Below, in pieces: positions 8,220-16,510 of a stretch of DNA of 64,000 bases. Position 1 is the stretch's first letter. Each line of letters starts with the position of its first letter. Source of the stretch: Paenibacillus tritici. Its GTDB lineage: Bacteria; Bacillota; Bacilli; Paenibacillales; Paenibacillaceae. The stretch spans positions 62,001-126,000 of the forward strand of contig NZ_JABMKX010000002.1 of NCBI RefSeq assembly GCF_013204885.1. Reading direction: 5' to 3'. Under the pieces are notes generated by a model, which worked only from the letters and a program-made list of their open reading frames with translations, did no database searches and had not been told where the DNA came from. Position numbers and translations under genes: made by a program.

Positions 8220-9800
8220 CGTCATGCCGAATTGTTCTTTGAACACTTTAATGAAATACTGGCTGTTGGCATAGCCGAGCTGCTCGGAGATCTCATAGAT
8301 TCTCATATCGGAATTGCGCAGACAGGCTACGGCCTGCTCCATCTTCATGTTCAGAATGTACTCGCTGATGCTGATTCCGCTGACCTGCTTGAACAGTCTG
8401 GAGACATAAGCCGGATGAAGCGAGACGGCGTCCGCTACGAACTGCTGGCTGGCTTCTGCCAGATTGGCGGCAATGCAGCTCTGCATCTCTTTGATGATGC
8501 CCAATCGGTTATTCTGGGTATCCCGTTCCAGCTTGACCTGCAGGGTATCCACCAGCGTTTCGCCCCAGCTGATCAGCTGGGAGACGGAACGGAAGAGTGT
8601 TTTATCCAGCAGCTCCCGTCCAACCAGGTCCGACAGCAGGGAATGATTCTTATGGGCAATATAGTGAAAAGAGCCCAGGATCATACTGCGGATCTCCTCA
8701 ATATACTCTTCATTATAGGCCGGCAGATTGTTGCTGAAGTCCTTCATCTGCTGCAGTCTTTCTTTGTAGCCCTGCCACTGGCCGGTCTCCAGCAGATGCA
8801 TCAGCGTCGGAGAAGCATACAGGTCCTTAAGCGGCTGGACCGGCGAGCTCTTCTGTTTATCCGTCAAAGAGATGAAATATCCCTTGTCATTCCCCACCTG
8901 CTGTCTAAGCGCCGACTGGGAATCCTCGTACATGGAGCGAATATCCAGCGGGAATTCCCCCGGATACGACAGAATAACCGAGATCCCGCCATTCAGATAT
9001 TCGTTCACACTGCTATGCAGCTGATGGGTGTTATGGGTGAGCTGCTTCAGTATGTTGTCCGCGTCCATAACCTCCTCATCATTGCTCTTCACAAGAAACA
9101 CCAGGTTCTCGTACGTATCGCGGCAATGCCACACCTCAAAGCCTGCACCCAGCAGCTCACAGGCGATATTGGTAACCGCATATTCAAAGAGCAGCTGGCT
9201 ATCCAGCCCGAAGTTCGTGAAATGCTCCTCCAGGCGGATCAGAATCAGGAAGACCCTGTCTTTTCGCTGAAAATTCAATTGATATCCGTCCAGCTTCTCC
9301 TTCAGCCGGGCCTCTGAATAAGCTTTGCCCTGAATCAGCTCCACCAGCAGCTTGTCCCGCAGTGCCGGAAGATGCTCCCGGAAGGCCAGCATCGCCTGCT
9401 CATAGGACGCTGTTGTATCAATCTCCTTCTGAATAGTCTTAATCGTGCTCTCCAGTGCAGCACGCAGCTTATGATGATCGAGCGGCTTGACCAGGTACTC
9501 CACCACCCCGTATTGAAGGGCTTCGCGGGCATATTCGAACTCGGCATAGCCGGTAAGCAGAATACACTTCACTCTCCGGTGGGTCTTCCGCATCTGCTTC
9601 ACCAGCTCAAGCCCGCTCATTCCGGGCATCGCAATGTCGGTAATAATAATATCAATCGGGTATTGCAGAGCGATCTGCATGGCCTGGGCGCCTGAGTAGG
9701 CTTTGTATACTTTATCAATCCCGAAGTCCTGCCATGGAAAAGCAAGCTCCAGGTCATCTACGACATATTGTTCATCATCTACCAGCAGAATTTGCAGAAT
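8193..9800 (-). CDS. Response regulator with AraC-type DNA-binding domain (YesN-like, about 535 aa)
   Basis: The receiver domain (residues 1-120) has the acidic pair in LLVDDE, phospho-acceptor Asp55 in IIITDIAMPG and the VKPLD lysine. A long middle region follows, then two AraC helix-turn-helix motifs at the C-terminus (FVADAVSLHPAYVSRLFKQV; IYEISEQLGYANSQYFIKVF) ending MTPQDYRGKL. The frame is open further upstream, but the receiver must begin at about LQILLVDDE. There AAGGAGG stands nine bases before an ATT codon (9800) and twelve before CTG (9797); no ATG, GTG or well-placed TTG is available. The start overlaps the kinase gene's end by about 25 bases. It probably activates the importer operon and the xylanase. 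Confidence 0.92.
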   Translation of the reverse strand: MLQILLVDDEQYVVDDLELAFPWQDFGIDKVYKAYSGAQAMQIALQYPIDIIITDIAMPGMSGLELVKQMRKTHRRVKCILLTGYAEFEYAREALQYGVVEYLVKPLDHHKLRAALESTIKTIQKEIDTTASYEQAMLAFREHLPALRDKLLVELIQGKAYSEARLKEKLDGYQLNFQRKDRVFLILIRLEEHFTNFGLDSQLLFEYAVTNIACELLGAGFEVWHCRDTYENLVFLVKSNDEEVMDADNILKQLTHNTHQLHSSVNEYLNGGISVILSYPGEFPLDIRSMYEDSQSALRQQVGNDKGYFISLTDKQKSSPVQPLKDLYASPTLMHLLETGQWQGYKERLQQMKDFSNNLPAYNEEYIEEIRSMILGSFHYIAHKNHSLLSDLVGRELLDKTLFRSVSQLISWGETLVDTLQVKLERDTQNNRLGIIKEMQSCIAANLAEASQQFVADAVSLHPAYVSRLFKQVSGISISEYILNMKMEQAVACLRNSDMRIYEISEQLGYANSQYFIKVFKEQFGMTPQDYRGKL

Positions 9801-11487
9801 GTGCTTCTCCCTCCTTATCAATGCGTATCCGGTAACTGGTGCCTTCGGACAGAGCAGAGTCCACGGACAACCCTGATTCCTTACCAAAATATAAGCGCAG
9901 CCGCTGATTCACATTCCTCAGTCCGGTGCCCAGCATTGTATTGTTCATCAGATTGTCGTCGATATGGCGGCGGACCGCGCTGAGCCGCTCCTCGCTCATG
10001 CCGATTCCGTTATCCTTCACGGTAATCAGAAGATACGAATCCACTTCTTCCGCTGTGATCGAGATAATTCCGGGCCTTAAGTTCGGTTCAATTCCATGCT
10101 TAATACAATTCTCAACGAGCGGCTGCAGAATCATCCGGGGCAGACGGTATTTCCCCGCTTCTGCCGTAACGTCGATCTCGAAGGCAATCTCTTTTTTGCG
10201 CAAATGAACTATATGAAGATAATGCTCTACAAATTCCAGCTCATCCTGAAGGGAAGACTCCAGCTGTTCGATCTTGTGAATATACCGGCAGTACGAGGCC
10301 AGATGAAGCGTCATCGCGGTCACCGCCTGATAGTCTTCAATGCTGGCTTTGCTCTGGATGAAATTCAGGCAATTATAGAGAAAATGCGGATTGATCTGCG
10401 CCTGATATTGCTTCAGCTTCGCTTCCTTGACTTCAATCTCCCCTACCAGGACCTGCTCAATCAGAATCTGGGTATTCTCCGCCATCCGGTTGAACGAATT
10501 GCCGAGCACCCTGAACTCGTTGACCTGCAGATCAACGGCACGGCTGGAGAAGTCGCCCCGGTCGAATCGGTCAATGGCCTTGCGCAGCGTGATCACAGGC
10601 TTCTGCACCTGCCTGCGGAGCAGGAGCGTGTAGAACATAATACCCACCAGCACAATCAGCACCGCATAGAGGAACAGCCGGTTATTGCGGTTGATCGGCT
10701 CAATATACTGGCGTTTGGGATAGGCGTCAATGAAGTATAAATCCAGCATGTCCGCCTTCCTGTAATTAATCAAATACTCTGCATGGTTCTCATCCGCCGA
10801 TATCGTGCCGCTGTCCCCGCTGATCCGGGGGATCATAGCCTGCAGTAACTCTTCGGGAAATGCCGCCCCGGTCTGAATGAATGCCTGCTGAGAAGCATCA
10901 TATAGGATCGGCATTCCCGACACGTATTGCTCCATCATTTTCACCAGATTATCCAGAGAGATCCGTACTTCAATTAACAGCGAGCTGATATGACTGCGCA
11001 TGATGTTAGAGTAATACCCCTTACCCTCCTGATCCATATGCAGAGTCCAGCGGTTGTAGGCTTGCGTCGGAGGAGCAAAGGAGCTGAAGGAGAACGACGA
11101 GTCCGAGGATACCGTCTCTTGCTCATCTTCATAATACAGGATCACCGTGTTCTTCCAGGTGGTGGAAGCCGTGTTCAGCGCCAGCTTATCAATGATCGTC
11201 AGCTTCATCTCATATTTGGAATACTGATCCCCGAACTTCAGAATATACGGATAACCCCGCACGGACTGATCCTGTGACAAAGTAATGGTGTTGGCCAGTA
11301 CCTGTTCAAACTGCGTAGATAACTGGGAGGTCATGAATTCAACCTCATACATTTTATTCTTCCTCAGCTCACTCTGAATGTCCTTAACGTTCAACCTGTA
11401 TATGATCCAAAAAGCCCCAACGATGATCAAGAGCATCAGCATCAGAACAAACGATAACCACTGAAAGATAGACAGACGATATTTCAC
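9775..11487 (-). CDS. Sensor histidine kinase, YesM type (570 aa)
   Basis: A membrane helix at residues 10-32, an extracellular sensor region to about 275, a second helix (LFLYAVLIVLVGIMFYTLLL), a HAMP-like segment, then the internal kinase domain with phospho-acceptor His in QINPHFLYNCLNFIQ and an ATP-binding domain (LVENCIKHGIEP; VKDNGIGMSEE; GTGLRNVNQRL). The start is GTG with GGAGGAG upstream. Its partner response regulator overlaps its 3' end. The kinase lies downstream of an importer's binding protein, the usual arrangement in Paenibacillus where the sugar-loaded binding protein or the sugar itself is sensed. Xylan fragments are a plausible signal given the xylanase next door. Confidence 0.95.
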   Translation of the reverse strand: MKYRLSIFQWLSFVLMLMLLIIVGAFWIIYRLNVKDIQSELRKNKMYEVEFMTSQLSTQFEQVLANTITLSQDQSVRGYPYILKFGDQYSKYEMKLTIIDKLALNTASTTWKNTVILYYEDEQETVSSDSSFSFSSFAPPTQAYNRWTLHMDQEGKGYYSNIMRSHISSLLIEVRISLDNLVKMMEQYVSGMPILYDASQQAFIQTGAAFPEELLQAMIPRISGDSGTISADENHAEYLINYRKADMLDLYFIDAYPKRQYIEPINRNNRLFLYAVLIVLVGIMFYTLLLRRQVQKPVITLRKAIDRFDRGDFSSRAVDLQVNEFRVLGNSFNRMAENTQILIEQVLVGEIEVKEAKLKQYQAQINPHFLYNCLNFIQSKASIEDYQAVTAMTLHLASYCRYIHKIEQLESSLQDELEFVEHYLHIVHLRKKEIAFEIDVTAEAGKYRLPRMILQPLVENCIKHGIEPNLRPGIISITAEEVDSYLLITVKDNGIGMSEERLSAVRRHIDDNLMNNTMLGTGLRNVNQRLRLYFGKESGLSVDSALSEGTSYRIRIDKEGEAHSANSAGR

Positions 11488-11504
11488 CTTGGCTCCTCCG
11501 CATG

Positions 11505-11530
11505 AAAGGACGGCCTTAGGGGCCGCCCTT
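11505..11530 (-). terminator. Intercistronic hairpin between binding protein and kinase
   Basis: AAGGGCGGCC and GGCCGTCCTT form a stem around a short loop in the 56 bp gap. It may separate high expression of the importer from low expression of the two-component genes. Confidence 0.65.
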
Positions 11531-11543
11531 GTCTACTATTTAT

Positions 11544-13250
11544 TTATTTCTGAATAGACTCATACCATTCATTGACCTCTGTGGTCACTTTATCGCCGCC
11601 CGTTGTAGTCCATTTCTCTACAAAGGTATCGAATTCATCCACCGGCGCTTTGTCATAAATAATCTTGTTCAGAATTTCCTTCTCCAGCTTCTCCAGCATA
11701 TCGCCACGGGACAGCTGGGTTTCAGTTGGCGTACCCGTGAACATCTCCGGCATTACGCTGTCCTTCTGGTCAATGATGATTTTGGCCGCTTTGAGCTGTT
11801 CAGGGATCCGTTCAGACAGATTCTTCTCATATTGGTTGGACGGCTCTGCACCTTCTGCCAGCTTAGCCAGCGTATTCATCATCAGGTTCGGAATAATCGC
11901 TCCGTCGTAGGTCAAGGTATAGCGGATCGCATCCACCCAGCCGCCCTGAATCTTATCGCTGTCCTGCTCTTTTAGAACTTTTCCGTCTTGAGCGATATCA
12001 TAGTCATAGCCTTTGGCGAAGCCATTGACGAAGGTCGTGCTGTCCGGATTGGCCCAGTTGTCGAACAGATAATTCTGATAGACGAAGAAGGCATCCTTAT
12101 GCTCCATATCCTTGTTGATCAGAACGGCCCCGGAGGCAATCTTCGTGCCGTGTCTGCCGATCTTGCCATCCGGTCCTGCCGGAAGCGGATAAGCCTTGAA
12201 CTCGGCGTCCGGAACGTTCTTTTGCAGATCCGGGAGCGGCCAGCCGGTCATCCAGTAAGGGCCGACAATAATGCCGGACTTGCCTGCTGTGAAGGCTTCC
12301 GTTGCTTTGGCTTCATCATACAGGCCGGATTCGGAGGAGATATAGCCTTCCTTCATCCACTTCTGCATCGTCGCCAGCCCCTGCTTCATCTCCGGCTGGA
12401 CCGAACCGTAAGCGAGCTTGTTATCAGCCGTCTTGTTCCACTGGTTAGGCATAGCACCGAACATTCCGAAGACCCATCCGGCTTCAGACATCCAGGTATT
12501 CAGGTTGTTCTTGAACCCTACAGACAGCCCGGTAGTATCCTTCTTGCCGTTGCCGTCCGGATCTTGATTCGTGAAGGCGTCCAGCACAGTCTCCAGCTCC
12601 GCGAGGGTAGACGGCGCCTTGAGATTCAGCTTCTTCAGCCAATCCTCTCTGATATACATGACAGGATCATTATTATAGGCATTCTCCAGAATCGGAATCC
12701 CCATACGTTTGCCGTCTCTAATGTAAGGATTCCATACCGTCGGCTCCTCTGCCATCGCTTGTTTGTAGATATCGGAGGCATATTTGTCGAATAATTCCCC
12801 GGCATCCGTGAACTGGCCGCTGTCAATCAGATCGGAGATCAGCGAAGGGCTGCCCCGGAACGAGATGATGTCCGGCATTTTCTCTCCAGAGGTAAGCATC
12901 AGGCGAAGCTTGGTTTCATAGGCATTGTTCTGGTCACTAACGGTCCAGAGATACTTGATATCAATGCCCAGCGTATCCTTAGCCCATTTGGTGTGCACGT
13001 TATTTTCAATATTTTCGCCATTTTTGAATTTCAGGCTGCTCCCAATGGGAAATACAGTCGTGAGGGTCACAGGAGTTGTATATTTGCCGTTCTCAAAAGG
13101 AGCCGAATACATCGCATCCTCACTTGCCGCAGGCTTGTCTTCTCCTTCTGCCTTCTCCTTATTGGTGTTGCCTCCGCATCCGGCCAGCAGACCCGCCAGC
13201 ATAGCTGTGGATAACACCGCCGTGGCAGAGAATTTCATTTTCTTTATCAT
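11544..13250 (-). CDS. Extracellular sugar-binding lipoprotein, LplA-like (568 aa)
   Basis: The lipobox LLAGCG is near residue 25. The mature protein is the large type of family-1 binding protein found with LplB/YtcP permeases (LTTVFPIGSSLKFKNGENIE; REDWLKKLNLKAPSTLAELE; GIIVGPYWMTGWPL). At over 550 residues it is longer than the protein at 4889-6253, as usual for this class. The ATG has AAAGGGGTG upstream. The operon runs permease, permease, binding protein, kinase, regulator. The ligand is probably an oligosaccharide released by the neighbouring xylanase, by context only. Confidence 0.94.
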   Translation of the reverse strand: MIKKMKFSATAVLSTAMLAGLLAGCGGNTNKEKAEGEDKPAASEDAMYSAPFENGKYTTPVTLTTVFPIGSSLKFKNGENIENNVHTKWAKDTLGIDIKYLWTVSDQNNAYETKLRLMLTSGEKMPDIISFRGSPSLISDLIDSGQFTDAGELFDKYASDIYKQAMAEEPTVWNPYIRDGKRMGIPILENAYNNDPVMYIREDWLKKLNLKAPSTLAELETVLDAFTNQDPDGNGKKDTTGLSVGFKNNLNTWMSEAGWVFGMFGAMPNQWNKTADNKLAYGSVQPEMKQGLATMQKWMKEGYISSESGLYDEAKATEAFTAGKSGIIVGPYWMTGWPLPDLQKNVPDAEFKAYPLPAGPDGKIGRHGTKIASGAVLINKDMEHKDAFFVYQNYLFDNWANPDSTTFVNGFAKGYDYDIAQDGKVLKEQDSDKIQGGWVDAIRYTLTYDGAIIPNLMMNTLAKLAEGAEPSNQYEKNLSERIPEQLKAAKIIIDQKDSVMPEMFTGTPTETQLSRGDMLEKLEKEILNKIIYDKAPVDEFDTFVEKWTTTGGDKVTTEVNEWYESIQK

Positions 13251-13344
13251 TAATCTTGCACCCCTTTAGATCAAATTTTAGCAAAAGTTATGGATGAGTA
13301 CATCTTTTTTAGCGTTTGCATCACCCCCTTTATAGGAAGGGCAG

Positions 13345-14223
13345 CTATTCCTTAACCGCCCCGAGGACAATTCCTTTCACAAAAAAGCGCTGGAGGAACG
13401 GGTAGACGATGAGAATCGGCGCCATTCCGATGAAGATTTGGGCTGCTTTGACTGTTCTTTGCGAGATATTCTCAAGATCCTCCGGACGTACGGTCACCTT
13501 ACTGAAGTCCTGCTGGACAATAACCGTCTGCAGGAAGGTAGCCAGCGGATAGTTCCGGTGATTGGTCATATAGAGCAAGCCGTCGAACCAGGAATTCCAG
13601 TGCCCCACAATCGTGAACAGCGACAGTGTGGCAATCGCCGGCATGGAGACCGGGAGATACACACTGAACAATGTTCTGAAATGACCGGCCCCGTCGATAA
13701 AGGCAGCTTCCTCCATCTCCTTGGGAACCGCTCTGAAGAAGTTAAGCAGCAGGATGATGTTCCATACCGAGACGGCACCGGGCAGAATCAGCACCCACAG
13801 GGTATTCATCAAATGCAGCTTCTGCATCAGAATGTACATCGGAACCAGACCGCCGCTGAACAGCATGGTGAACACGAGCAGCCAGATATACAGATTCCGG
13901 CGTCTGAACCGGGCGTTCTCTTTGGATAGCGCATAGGCAGCCAGGATAACTACTCCCATGCTGAACACGGTTCCCAGCACCGTCCGCTGCAGCGTCACCC
14001 AGATGGACCGGGTGAAATTCTCATTGGCTATGGTCTTGGTATAGGCGTCCACGGTGAAATCTATCGGCCACAGACCTACCAGATTGGCATTGGCCGCCGC
14101 CTTCCCGCTGAAGGATACGGCAAGGACATGAATGAGCGGAATCACGCACAAGACCGAAATAGCAATCATCAGGATATAGTTGAACACGGTGAAGATACGG
14201 TATGGTTTTGTCTTATGATACAT
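13345..14223 (-). CDS. ABC importer permease, YtcP/LplC type (292 aa)
   Basis: An integral membrane subunit with six predicted helices and the EAA loop (EMEEAAFIDGAGHFRTLFSVYLPVS). It ends FFVKGIVLGAVKE, typical of the family. GGAGG lies ten bases before the ATG. The gene starts 18 bp after the stop of its partner permease and precedes the binding protein by 94 bp. Confidence 0.95.
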   Translation of the reverse strand: MYHKTKPYRIFTVFNYILMIAISVLCVIPLIHVLAVSFSGKAAANANLVGLWPIDFTVDAYTKTIANENFTRSIWVTLQRTVLGTVFSMGVVILAAYALSKENARFRRRNLYIWLLVFTMLFSGGLVPMYILMQKLHLMNTLWVLILPGAVSVWNIILLLNFFRAVPKEMEEAAFIDGAGHFRTLFSVYLPVSMPAIATLSLFTIVGHWNSWFDGLLYMTNHRNYPLATFLQTVIVQQDFSKVTVRPEDLENISQRTVKAAQIFIGMAPILIVYPFLQRFFVKGIVLGAVKE

Positions 14224-14241
14224 GCCACGTTGGCCTCCATT

Positions 14242-15210
14242 CTAGAAAATACGGTAGTTAGCAAATTTATACGAAATGCGGTAAGCCGACACGATCAGGA
14301 CAAAGCTGACAACCGATTTGAACAGTCCGACCGCAGTGGAGAAGCTGAACTTACCGTCGACAATTCCCAGTCTGTAGACAAACGTATCAATGATATCCCC
14401 TTTATCAAACACAAGCGCATTATAAAGGTTGAAGATCTGGTCAAACCCGCCGTTGAGAACGTTCCCAAGTGCGAGTGTTCCAACCACAATCGTGATCGGC
14501 AGCATGGCCGGCATCGTAATCGAACGTGTCTGCTGCCAGCGCCCTGCTCCGTCCACTTCAGCGGCTTCATAGAGAGCCGGATTAATTCCGGCCAACGAGG
14601 CCAGGAAGACGATGGTGTTGAAGCCGAACTCTTTCCATACATCACTCACGACCACGACAAATCTGAACCAATTCCCGTCACCCAGGAAAAATATCGGTTT
14701 GATTCCGAACATACTCACCAGCGCCTGATTGATAAGGCCTCCGTCTCTCGCCAGCAGGTCGGACAGGATACCGCCCAGGATGACCCATGACAGAAAGTGA
14801 GGCATATAGACGATGGTCTGCACCATTTTCTTAAAAGCCATTTTTCTAACTTCATTCAGCAGCAGCGCGAACAGGAACGGAACGATCAGGCCGGCAATCA
14901 TCTTCAGACCGGCAATAATCAGCGTGTTCCATATCACCTGAACGTTCTCGGGAATGCTGAACAGATACTCGAAATGATCCAGCCCCACCCATTTGGAGGC
15001 ATTGAACCCTAATCCCGGCTTGTAATTCTTGAAGGCAATCGCAAGACCTGTCATAGGAATATAGGCAAAGATCAGGGTTAAGATCAACGCCGGCATGACC
15101 ATCAGATCAAGACTGAGGTTCGTTCTCCATTTTGATTTCTTCCGGGGTTTCCCCGTACTCACATCCAATTTCTCGCCTTTCACGCTGGCAGGCGTAACCA
15201 AGTTTTTCAT
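14242..15210 (-). CDS. ABC importer permease, LplB type (322 aa)
   Basis: First gene of the importer/two-component operon. It has a polar N-terminal tail of about 30 residues, six membrane helices, and the EAA loop (ALYEAAEVDGAGRWQQTRSITMPA). The ATG has AAAGGGGAG upstream. About 100 bp upstream of the start lie paired direct repeats (15295-15327) that closely match those upstream of the xylanase gene, the best evidence for joint control. Confidence 0.95.
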   Translation of the reverse strand: MKNLVTPASVKGEKLDVSTGKPRKKSKWRTNLSLDLMVMPALILTLIFAYIPMTGLAIAFKNYKPGLGFNASKWVGLDHFEYLFSIPENVQVIWNTLIIAGLKMIAGLIVPFLFALLLNEVRKMAFKKMVQTIVYMPHFLSWVILGGILSDLLARDGGLINQALVSMFGIKPIFFLGDGNWFRFVVVVSDVWKEFGFNTIVFLASLAGINPALYEAAEVDGAGRWQQTRSITMPAMLPITIVVGTLALGNVLNGGFDQIFNLYNALVFDKGDIIDTFVYRLGIVDGKFSFSTAVGLFKSVVSFVLIVSAYRISYKFANYRIF

Positions 15211-15294
15211 GCTTCTGCTCCCCTTTGCTGGTCAACGTGTATCTCTTTACTGTGGTTTATAGATTTATCATAACTAGCAGAGACTTGCAGATAT

Positions 15295-15327
15295 ATAATA
15301 AATCCAGAGCATAGATAACAAATTGAT
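15295..15327 (-). promoter_or_regulatory. Candidate binding site of the AraC-type response regulator (operon promoter)
   Basis: ATAATAAAT (15295-15303) and ATAACAAAT (15315-15323) are direct repeats exactly 20 bp apart. The segment ATAGATAACAAATTGAT (15311-15327) matches 20930-20946 at 16 of 17 positions. Both sites lie 90-100 bp upstream of start codons in the same orientation. Confidence 0.55.
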
Positions 15328-15454
15328 AACATTGCTAGTGCAGGTACATGAGTGAGAGCGAGGTTACTGCACGATCAGCTACAGCCCTGACACAGCGAAT
15401 CGGGGACGGATATGTGTCTGGAAGTAGCATGAATGCTGGGATTCGGACGGACGA

Positions 15455-15690
15455 TTCGGGCTGGCTCGGGCTGGGTCGGGCTGGCTCGGGCTGGGTCGGG
15501 CTGGCTCGGGCTGGCTCAAGCTAACTTGAGCTGCTTAAGGCGGCGGCTTCGGGCGGCTCGGGCTGCCGAGATGCTTCGGGCGGCGGCTTCGGGCAGCTCG
15601 GGCTGCCGGGCGGCTTTGGCCTGCTTCGAGCTGACTCCGGCTGACTCTAGCTGCTCGGGCTGATTTGGCTGCTTCGGCCTGCTTCGAGAC
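15455..15690. repeat. GC-rich low-complexity tract
   Basis: Short runs of CGGGCTGG(C/G)T repeat almost perfectly up to about 15520 and then decay into GCTTCGGGC and GCTGACTC units. Open frames here are by-products of composition. No gene is supported. Confidence 0.85.
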
Positions 15691-15727
15691 TTGAACGCTA
15701 TAGTTGCACTACCCCTGTGGCAGCATT

Positions 15728-15919
15728 AGTTGGAAAAATGTATCTTAATTTGTCTGATTTGGAGTATTAGAGGAATTTAGTTGGATTTATGTATCTTGTT
15801 TTCGTGGAAATCTTCTTTTTTGTGCCAATCCAGGTATAGTAAGTGTTGTTTTTCCAACTACTGTCTGGCCATCGCCGTTCTGCTCGTGAATAAGTGTAGA
15901 AAATCCAACTATTTCCTGG
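15728..15919. repeat. Dispersed palindromic repeat family, diverged copy
   Basis: Begins AGTTGGAAAAATGTATCTTA and ends AAAATCCAACTATTT. Its internal segment AAGTGTTGTTTTTCCAACT is the inverse of the start. The layout matches copies at 6536, 7879 and 26371, with lower identity. Confidence 0.65.
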
Positions 15920-16104
15920 CGCCAACGTGACACCAACACCGCAATCTCAATGCAGACACCAACTCAAACTCCAACTCCAATGCCTCCATCTCCATCCCTA
16001 TGTCAAACCAACGCCTCGGCAGTCGCCACAAGCTCACGCTGCTCCCGCCATCAGTACTGGTCTGCTCGGGTGACACACTCTTCCAACCGGTATCTGCCTG
16101 CTCC

Positions 16105-16250
16105 AGGTGCACACTCCCCCCATCAGTATCTGCCTGCTCCATGTGTCATACTCCCCCTATCGGTACCCGCCTGCTCCAGGTGCACACTCCCCCTATCGGT
16201 ACCCGCCTGTTCCAGGTGCACACTCCCCCCATCGGTGCCCGCCTGCTCGG
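16105..16250. repeat. 36 bp minisatellite, about four units
   Basis: Units run from CCTGCTCCAGGTGCACACTC to CCCCCATCGGTA and similar. One unit has an extra base, which breaks the minus-strand frame that otherwise repeats EQAGTDGGSVHL every 12 residues. It is thus more likely non-coding than a collagen-like gene. Confidence 0.85.
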
Positions 16251-16254
16251 GTGA

Positions 16255-16436
16255 CATACTCTACTTCAGGAGTCTCTCTCAGCTCCAGGTGTTCACTCTA
16301 CTTCAGGAGTCTCTCTCAGCTCCAGGTGTCTCTCTCTACTTCAGATGTCTCTCTCTACTTCAGGCGTCACTCTCGGCTCCAGGTGTACACTCTACTTCAG
16401 GCGTCACTCTCATCTCCAGGCGTCACTCTCTCCATC
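16255..16436. repeat. 19-20 bp minisatellite, about nine units
   Basis: Alternating units such as CTACTTCAGGAGTCTCTCT and CAGCTCCAGGTGTTCACT. The core CTCCAGGTG is shared with the adjoining 36 bp array, so the two arrays probably have a common origin. Confidence 0.8.
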
Positions 16437-16440
16437 ACAA

Positions 16441-16476
16441 AGAGCAGCGGCCCCCATATCGGGAGACCGCTGCTCT
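16441..16476 (-). terminator. Probable terminator of the xylanase gene
   Basis: AGAGCAGCGG and CCGCTGCTCT form a perfect 10 bp stem 35 bp beyond the stop codon; the T-run after it on the minus strand is short. Confidence 0.65.
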
Positions 16477-16510
16477 GCTCTATGAATGTTACATGCTCGC
16501 TTACACTAAT

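Noticed and set aside
15909..16142. Minus-strand frame with 12-residue EQADTDGGSVHL-type repeats
   Set aside because: An extra base breaks the frame inside the array, and there is no start signal or continuation; the 36 bp repeat explains the pattern.
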